A stretch of 10,208 nt of DNA. It comes from an uncultured Saprospiraceae bacterium (GTDB lineage: Bacteria; Bacteroidota; Bacteroidia; Chitinophagales; Saprospiraceae). The first letter of the stretch is position 1, and each line of letters begins with the position of its first letter. Below are positions 5,171 to 10,208 of this stretch, piece by piece. The notes beneath the pieces were generated by a model. The model was not told where the DNA came from and made no database searches. It saw only the letters and a list, made by a program, of their open reading frames with translations. The position numbers and the translations under genes are program-made. The stretch lies in assembly GCA_905479665.1 (NCBI GenBank), contig CAJQNM010000680.1:1-10208 (forward strand), given 5' to 3'.

Positions 5171-7579
5171 ATGGTCCTGCCTCCCTGTCGATTACTCCTT
5201 TGTACCATCACGATCTTTTTTCTCGCCAGGCCACTCGTCTTCGCACAAAAAGAAGCACGCTGTCATGCGCATGAATACCTGGAGCAGCGACTTGCCAACG
5301 ATCCCGCATTTCGCCGCCAATTTCTGGAATGGTCGCAACCGAGATCAAACAAGCTCAACAATCGATCGGCCCTGGCCTGCAACGGCAGCAACTCAGTTGT
5401 TATTCCGGTGGCGATTCACTACAACGGCAATATTGATTGTTCGGATACGGATTGTCTGACGGATGCGGCCGAAGCACAAATATTGGCCATGAATGAGGCT
5501 TTTTCGGCCACCAATGCGGACTTGAGTGGATACACCACGGATCTCAATGGGGCATGCTCCACGGGTTACCCGCTTTCGACTGCACCTATGCAGGGACAAG
5601 GCACTTGCATCCAATTTTGCCTGGCCTCTAAAAACCACCCAGCTTCTTCGGGGATTGCCGAGGGCGATCCGGCAATCACCATACGCAGGCATGTTTGGCC
5701 TTCGGCTGGAACAGATTGGGCCGGGTATCTCAATATCTTTGTAAGCGATGCCCAACCTGCTGGTTTCAGCGAAGGCATCTTGGGTGTGTCACCCGTGCCC
5801 GGTAGCGCAAACGGAGATGGTTTTTATGTGCTTGCCGAGGTTTTTGGAGGTCCAAGTTTTTCCTGTTTTTCTGGTGTGAATATAAATACCAATGGCAATT
5901 ACGATTTGGGCAAGACGGCAATTCACGAAGCTGGCCACTATTTTGGCCTTCACCACACCTTTCGCGACAGCTGCAACGATGGAGACAAGAATCCTCCCAT
6001 CCCCTCGGGATTTAGTCTTTCTGTCGATGATACTCCGGCCGAAGGTGATTCGTACAGTGGCTGTCCCGGCAACATCACAAACTGCACCAATGCACCAAAG
6101 ACTTGTGGAGGCAACTCCTACACGCCTTTTTGGAACTACATGGACTATTCATATGACGATTGCATGTATATGTTTTCGGCAGACCAATCGGCCGTCATCA
6201 ACGCATGGGGAAATACGCTAACTTGGAAATCGGATGCGACCTACTGCGATTCAGCCGCAGAGTTTGCTTCGTTGTCTTGCCCTTGCATTATTTCTGATGT
6301 GGGGTTGGTACGCAATGCCTGCGCTGGAGGAACCTTCACTTTTTCACTCAACCCCACTGGGTCCACATTGGGTGCGACCTACTCCGTTTCGGGAGATGTC
6401 TCCGCTGCTGGATTGTCGTATGGCTCAGCCATTTTGTTTGACAATGGAGGTGCGGGATTTCCGATCGACGGAGAGCTGAGTATTACGATATCTGCAGATG
6501 ACGATCCTAGCTGCCAGGCTGAGGCCCGATTTTATGGTCCCTGTGTCATTGAGAATTGTGCGACGGCGTTGGAAATCACTCCCGATGATTGCTACTATGC
6601 GCCAGGACCCACGAGCGGCAACGGTGCCACCCAATCGGCAGGAACAAATCACGCCAATTGGTTCAAATTTGAAGCTCCGGCAAACGGCACGATCGAGGTT
6701 TACTCTTGTGGACAACTTGTCGATACCCGGCTCTGGATCTACCAGGGCACATGCGGCGGTCTTACTCCGGTCACAAACGCGGACGACAATTGTGATTGGG
6801 GAGATGGCAATCGCAACTTAGCCTCCGTCGCAACATTTTCAGTGAGTGCCTCCACCACATATTTTATTGAATGGGACGACCGCTGGTCTCCCCAGGGATT
6901 TTCTTTTTATGTGATCTATCAAAACAACGACAATGAGACGTGTGCAAGTGCCGAAGATCTACCGGGTACGGGCCTATATCTTGCGAATGGTCCCAACAGT
7001 GGCAACGGTGCCAGTACAGTAGCAGGATTATCTCCGGCGACGCATGCAAACTGGTATACTTTTACGCCCACGGAAGATGGTCTCATGGACATTTTCTCTT
7101 GTGGTGGCGGAGCGGATACACGTTTAAAATTATTTCAAGGCAGCTGTGCAAACTTAAATTACTTGACATTTTCGGATGATGCTTGTGATACGGGGAGCGG
7201 TCTTCTTTTTGCTTCGGCAAGAACTGCCATTCCGATATCTGCGGGCAGCACCTATTACATCGAGTGGGACAATAGATGGAGCTCCTTTGGCTTTAAATTC
7301 GTTTTGGAAGAATATCAGGACTGTCAAGATATAATAGACCTTGGCACCGGCTCGTTAAGCGATCCTGAATATGAAGCAGGAATACAACTATCTTCACAAA
7401 ACACCATCGATAGTGATGTAACATTCCAGTCGGGGTCGGATATTATTTTGGGATTTCCTTTTGAAGTGTTGGGAGGTGCTGCATTTCAAGCATATATTGG
7501 AGCCTGTTTGGGCCTACGGGTAGTGGAATATAAATTGCGTGAGCGTTCACCTGTCGATAAACTTCGCGTAAGACACTAG
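5171..7579 (+). CDS. Secreted M43 (pappalysin-like) zinc metalloprotease with tandem beta domains
   Basis: The 802-residue product is an exported zinc endopeptidase. A signal peptide ends near VFA|Q26. The prodomain-like CHAHEYLEQRLANDP follows at 31-45. The metzincin zinc site HEAGHYFGLHH is at 252-262 (H252, H256 and H262 as ligands, E253 catalytic), with the Met-turn WNYMDYS around M324, both as in family M43. After the protease come a cysteine-bounded Ig-like segment (about 372-460), two related beta domains (461-584 and 589-716), and a short C-terminal beta domain (about 717-779, with SDVTFQSGSDIILG and AFQAYIGAC). That last domain normally sits at or near the protein end in Bacteroidota. 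Here about 23 further residues, basic and unlike the rest, run on to the stop, suggesting a lost stop or frameshift. No type IX sorting domain is recognisable. Likely role is extracellular protein degradation; the substrate is unknown. Confidence 0.93.
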   Translation: MVLPPCRLLLCTITIFFLARPLVFAQKEARCHAHEYLEQRLANDPAFRRQFLEWSQPRSNKLNNRSALACNGSNSVVIPVAIHYNGNIDCSDTDCLTDAAEAQILAMNEAFSATNADLSGYTTDLNGACSTGYPLSTAPMQGQGTCIQFCLASKNHPASSGIAEGDPAITIRRHVWPSAGTDWAGYLNIFVSDAQPAGFSEGILGVSPVPGSANGDGFYVLAEVFGGPSFSCFSGVNINTNGNYDLGKTAIHEAGHYFGLHHTFRDSCNDGDKNPPIPSGFSLSVDDTPAEGDSYSGCPGNITNCTNAPKTCGGNSYTPFWNYMDYSYDDCMYMFSADQSAVINAWGNTLTWKSDATYCDSAAEFASLSCPCIISDVGLVRNACAGGTFTFSLNPTGSTLGATYSVSGDVSAAGLSYGSAILFDNGGAGFPIDGELSITISADDDPSCQAEARFYGPCVIENCATALEITPDDCYYAPGPTSGNGATQSAGTNHANWFKFEAPANGTIEVYSCGQLVDTRLWIYQGTCGGLTPVTNADDNCDWGDGNRNLASVATFSVSASTTYFIEWDDRWSPQGFSFYVIYQNNDNETCASAEDLPGTGLYLANGPNSGNGASTVAGLSPATHANWYTFTPTEDGLMDIFSCGGGADTRLKLFQGSCANLNYLTFSDDACDTGSGLLFASARTAIPISAGSTYYIEWDNRWSSFGFKFVLEEYQDCQDIIDLGTGSLSDPEYEAGIQLSSQNTIDSDVTFQSGSDIILGFPFEVLGGAAFQAYIGACLGLRVVEYKLRERSPVDKLRVRH
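6551..7318 (+). repeat. Two tandem copies of a ~125-residue beta domain inside the metalloprotease
   Basis: Copy 1 (6551-6922, residues 461-584) and copy 2 (6935-7318, residues 589-716) share the same order of motifs: C-A-x-A-x-x-L/I near the start, GP(T/N)SGNGA, HANW(F/Y)xF, (V/I)(Y/F)SCG, DTRL, (Y/F)QG(T/S)C, DD-x-C and (T/S)(T/Y)YFIEWD(D/N)RWS-x-x-GF. The pattern resembles pre-peptidase C-terminal type beta-sandwich domains, but the exact family is not certain. At the DNA level GGCAACGGTGCCA recurs in both copies. Such domains usually mediate binding or surface attachment. Confidence 0.8.
7539..7550. promoter_or_regulatory. Imperfect palindrome before the transporter gene
   Basis: GTGAGCGTTCAC has GTGA/TCAC arms around four bases and lies 37 nt upstream of the transporter start, inside the run-on 3' end of the metalloprotease frame. 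The arms recall CRP/FNR-type half-sites, but the usual spacer is six bases, so the regulator is not identifiable. Confidence 0.25.
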
Positions 7580-7586
7580 TACAAAG

Positions 7587-8807
7587 GTGGGAGGATCACA
7601 ATCGAAAAACAAGGGTCTACTCACGACCATTTTTATTACGGTATTTATCGATATGCTCGGGGTCGGTATTATTATACCGATCATCCCTGCCACCTTTTTT
7701 GAAAAAGGAACGCAGCTGTTTTCTTCAGGGACTACAGATGCGAGTATCGCCATTCTATATGGCTTGCTACTGGCTTCCTATCCCTTCATGCAGTTATTTG
7801 GAGCACCCATGCTTGGGGCGCTCTCCGATCGCTACGGTCGCAAGCCCGTGCTTACCGTATCGCTATTCGGGACGATGATCGGATATTTATTATTTGGGTA
7901 TGCGCTCCTCACATCTCAACTTTGGCTGCTATTCGTGAGTCGCATGATCCCAGGATTTACGGGTGGTAACATTGCCGTGATTTATTCATCCATTGCAGAC
8001 ATCAGCGATGAAAAAACGCGTGCCCAAAATTTTGGTCTGGTCGGGATGGCTTTCGGTTTGGGATTTATTTTAGGCCCCACCCTCGGTGGTTTGTTGGGAG
8101 ACGAGACCGTCGTTTCATGGTTTGGCCATGATACCCCATTTTGGTTTACGGCCAGTCTCACCTTGGTTAATATTGTACTGGTCAAATTCATATTTAAGGA
8201 GACACTCTCTTCTCCCACCACATCAAAAATCAGCCCCTGGACTGGAATCAATAATATCATCACTTCTTTCAGGCGTCCCAACCTAAGATCGATATTTAGT
8301 GTGATTTTATTAATGTCGTTAGGCTTTACCTTTTATACCCAGTTTTTTGCCGTCTACCTTATTCAGGACTTTTCCTTTACCGAAAAGGATATTGGATTGC
8401 TGTATGGTTGGATTGGGGTATGGCTTTCCCTTACGCAGGGATTTTTGGTCCGCAAATTCGCGCGTATCTCTCCCTACAAAATCGTGCGCTATGCACTGCT
8501 GGCTTTGCCCTTCACTATTGTTATTCTTTTGGTGCCAGAGCAAGCAAGGTGGTTCTATTTACTGACACCATTTGTCGCCCTCGCATATGGCATGCTCTCA
8601 CCCAACTTAATCTCGGTGGTTTCTATGCAGGCCAGTGCCCAGCACCAGGGCGAAATTTTAGGCATCAACCAATCTATGCAGTCACTGGGGCAAATGATCC
8701 CTCCATTGATTGCCGGTTATGCCTTGACGATTAATGGAAATCTGCCACTCATGGGAGCTGGGCTCTTTACTTTGCTGGCCTGGTTGGTATTTCGTTGGAG
8801 GTTCTGA
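7587..8807 (+). CDS. MFS transporter, TetA-like drug:H+ antiporter (DHA1) type
   Basis: The 406-residue inner-membrane protein has about 12 predicted hydrophobic segments and the major facilitator motif A GALSDRYGRK at 77-86, in the loop between helices 2 and 3. A motif C-like GFILGPTLGGLLG is at 159-171 in helix 5, typical of antiporters. TM1 contains FIDMLGVGIIIPIIP (20-34), characteristic of TetA/multidrug efflux relatives. It most likely exports a small molecule in exchange for protons; the substrate is unknown. The start is GTG at 7587: an in-frame TAA at 7569-7571 closes the frame upstream and no other start precedes TM1, since the first ATG (Met23) would cut into the helix. AAAGG lies directly against the GTG rather than at normal distance. 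The gene begins 7 nt after the metalloprotease stop, but this tight spacing may reflect that gene's run-on. Confidence 0.93.
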   Translation: MGGSQSKNKGLLTTIFITVFIDMLGVGIIIPIIPATFFEKGTQLFSSGTTDASIAILYGLLLASYPFMQLFGAPMLGALSDRYGRKPVLTVSLFGTMIGYLLFGYALLTSQLWLLFVSRMIPGFTGGNIAVIYSSIADISDEKTRAQNFGLVGMAFGLGFILGPTLGGLLGDETVVSWFGHDTPFWFTASLTLVNIVLVKFIFKETLSSPTTSKISPWTGINNIITSFRRPNLRSIFSVILLMSLGFTFYTQFFAVYLIQDFSFTEKDIGLLYGWIGVWLSLTQGFLVRKFARISPYKIVRYALLALPFTIVILLVPEQARWFYLLTPFVALAYGMLSPNLISVVSMQASAQHQGEILGINQSMQSLGQMIPPLIAGYALTINGNLPLMGAGLFTLLAWLVFRWRF

Positions 8808-8812
8808 TCGCG

Positions 8813-8849
8813 CAACTTTTTTTGTTGGAAACGGCAACTCTACTAGTTG
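8813..8849. repeat. Regular alternating CAAC/GTTG array, 11-nt pitch
   Basis: CAAC at 8813-8816, GTTG at 8824-8827, CAAC at 8835-8838 and GTTG at 8846-8849 are separated by exactly seven bases each time. Every neighbouring pair is an inverted repeat, so three overlapping dyads are centred at 8820, 8831 and 8842. The last pair extends to five bases (CAACT/AGTTG). The stems are too short for stable RNA hairpins, so a row of protein-binding half-sites on one helix face is the more natural reading. It lies in the spacer between the transporter and the flavoenzyme gene. Confidence 0.5.
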
Positions 8850-8858
8850 AGAAAAATG

Positions 8859-8870
8859 CGAACTTGTTCG
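8859..8870. promoter_or_regulatory. Inverted repeat CGAAC-TT-GTTCG just before the flavoenzyme start
   Basis: CGAACTTGTTCG has perfect 5-bp arms around two bases and ends one base before the ATG at 8872. Its centre lies about two 11-bp units beyond the last dyad of the upstream array. It occupies the place where a ribosome binding site would be, and no Shine-Dalgarno sequence is seen. It could be an operator or a translational control site. Confidence 0.35.
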
Positions 8871-8871
8871 G

Positions 8872-10208
8872 ATGAAAGTTATCTACAAACATGTATTCAC
8901 GATTTTACTGCTTGCCTGCGGAATCACTTTGTCTTCCTGCTCAGCAGATGAGCCACAGGATATTGTGCATCGTACCGACGTCGTCATTTATGGCGGCACC
9001 TCGGCTGCAGTCACGGCCGCTGTGAGTTGCCAGCGGCAGGGTAAAACTGTCAGTTTGGTATCTCCTGACAAACACTTGGGAGGATTGACCAGCGGTGGTC
9101 TGGGGTGGACTGATACTGGCAATAAAGCGGTCATTGGAGGTTTGTCTCGCGAATTTTATCATCGAATTTTCAAGAAATACAATGGTGATGAAAATTGGAA
9201 ATGGCAGACTAAGGTAGAATATGGGAAAAAAGGGCAAGGAAATCGTGCAATCGACGGCGATGAACGAACCATGTGGATCTTTGAGCCGCATATTGCCGAA
9301 GAAGTCTTTGATGAAATGCTCGCTGATGCAGGAATTGAGGTGTACCGTGACGAATGGCTGGATCGTACGGATGGCGTCACACTTGAAGACAATAAGATTG
9401 TACGATTTCAAACACTTTCAGGAAAAGTATTTGAGGGAAAAACGTTTATTGACGCAACCTATGAAGGTGATCTCATGGCCATGTCTGGAGTAGATTACCA
9501 CACAGGCCGCGAAGGAAATAAAACCTACAATGAGCAATGGAACGGTGTGCAAAAATTTGTCTTCCAGCACCGCCATTTTTTTGAGGAAGATATAGATCCA
9601 TACGTAATCAAGGGTGATCCTGCGTCCGGGTTGTTGGTCGGTATTTCGGAAGATCATCCGGGAGAAAATGGTGCCGGTGACGATAAAATTCAGGCCTATT
9701 GTTTCCGAATGTGCTTATCCAATCATCCTGAAAACAGAGTAGCATTTTCCAAACCGAAGAACTATGATCCTGCAAATTACGAGCTGGTAAGTCGGATTTT
9801 TGCATCAGGGTGGCGTGAACTTTTTGATAAGTTTGATCCCATCCCAAATCGAAAAACCGATACAAATAACCACGGACCTTTTAGCACCGATAATATTGGC
9901 ATGAATTACGACTATCCCGAGGCAAGCTACGAGCGTCGGAAAGAAATAATTAAACAGCATGAGGATTACCAAAAAGGACTGATGTATTTTCTGGCTACTA
10001 GTCCCTCTGTTCCGACAGATCTGCAAACGGAGTTTAATACCTGGGGCCTAGCCAAAGATGAATTTACGGACAACGGAAATTGGCCCCACCAACTATACAT
10101 TCGCGAGGCACGACGCATGATTGGGGAGCATGTGATGTCAGAGCAAGATGTTCTAGCCAAACGCGAGACGCCCAAAGTCGTTGGAATGGGCTCTTACGCC
10201 ATGGACTC
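8872..10208 (+). CDS. FAD-dependent oxidoreductase lipoprotein, 3' end outside window
   Basis: ATG at 8872 opens a frame of 445 complete codons with no stop before the window ends, so the C terminus is missing. A signal peptide with lipobox LSSC places lipidated Cys23 at the mature N terminus. The FAD-binding fold begins with DVVIYGGTSAAVTAA (36-50), a glycine-rich motif in the GGTxA form typical of the FAD_oxidored (PF12831) family, followed by HLGGLTSGGLGWTD (68-81). DATYEGDL (194-201), LYIREARRMIGEHVM and the final VVGMGSYAMDS are also characteristic of this family. Homologues are often labelled 'FAD-dependent oxidoreductase' or, with weak support, 'xanthan lyase'; the reaction is unknown. 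Acidic residues just after Cys23 (SADEPQD) could favour surface display, which is an inference. It lies 64 nt after the transporter gene, behind an ordered dyad-rich spacer. Confidence 0.92.
   Translation, partial: MKVIYKHVFTILLLACGITLSSCSADEPQDIVHRTDVVIYGGTSAAVTAAVSCQRQGKTVSLVSPDKHLGGLTSGGLGWTDTGNKAVIGGLSREFYHRIFKKYNGDENWKWQTKVEYGKKGQGNRAIDGDERTMWIFEPHIAEEVFDEMLADAGIEVYRDEWLDRTDGVTLEDNKIVRFQTLSGKVFEGKTFIDATYEGDLMAMSGVDYHTGREGNKTYNEQWNGVQKFVFQHRHFFEEDIDPYVIKGDPASGLLVGISEDHPGENGAGDDKIQAYCFRMCLSNHPENRVAFSKPKNYDPANYELVSRIFASGWRELFDKFDPIPNRKTDTNNHGPFSTDNIGMNYDYPEASYERRKEIIKQHEDYQKGLMYFLATSPSVPTDLQTEFNTWGLAKDEFTDNGNWPHQLYIREARRMIGEHVMSEQDVLAKRETPKVVGMGSYAMD

Noticed and set aside
5171..7579. Type IX secretion C-terminal sorting domain on the metalloprotease
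   Set aside because: No recognisable sorting-domain motif is present; the end is the short beta domain followed by a basic run-on.
8941..9411. A 156-codon open frame on the minus strand
   Set aside because: It is antisense to the FAD-dependent oxidoreductase, whose FAD-binding and family motifs run unbroken through this interval.
1..10208. tRNA, rRNA, CRISPR array, transposase or prophage genes
   Set aside because: Looked for on both strands by eye; no cloverleaf-type sequence, spaced identical repeats, terminal inverted repeats or mobile-element protein motifs were seen.

Overview
The window looks like an ordinary chromosomal stretch from a member of the Bacteroidota, probably near the Saprospiraceae. 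This is an inference from content: Sec and lipoprotein signal peptides on most proteins, starts without clear Shine-Dalgarno sites, a multidomain secreted M43 metalloprotease ending in a short C-terminal beta domain typical of that phylum, and a GMC oxidoreductase paired with a gluconate 2-dehydrogenase subunit 3-like protein. I see no rRNA, tRNA, CRISPR array, insertion sequence or phage gene.

Layout. Positions 18-725 (+) encode a secreted protein with a long C-terminal coiled coil and no recognised family. The spacer 726-959 separates it from a convergent operon and may hold a 33-residue single-pass membrane protein (807-908, +), a 12-bp palindrome and a weak terminator hairpin. The minus-strand operon reads from 5024 down to 960: a GMC-family FAD oxidoreductase, then a Tat-signal subunit 3-like protein (TGATG overlap), then a PhoD-type phosphatase lipoprotein 37 nt later. 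A 146-bp divergent spacer (5025-5170) contains a perfect DnaA-box 9-mer. On the plus strand follow the M43 metalloprotease (5171-7579), an MFS drug:H+ antiporter-like transporter starting at GTG 7587, and, after a 64-nt spacer full of ordered dyads, a lipoprotein FAD-dependent oxidoreductase that begins at 8872 and runs off the window end.

How the genes fit together. The GMC protein has no signal peptide while its overlapping partner has a Tat-like one, so the pair is best read as a folded flavoenzyme complex carried across the inner membrane by its small subunit. PhoD enzymes act outside the cytoplasm too, so all three minus-strand products are expected in the envelope. The substrate of the oxidoreductase is not determined by the sequence. 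The plus-strand genes show no obvious shared pathway. The most unusual sequence-level signals are the regular CAAC/GTTG array before the last gene, the apparent C-terminal run-on of the metalloprotease, the possible small membrane protein, and a four-cysteine motif in the GMC enzyme. I found no convincing undescribed multi-gene system.
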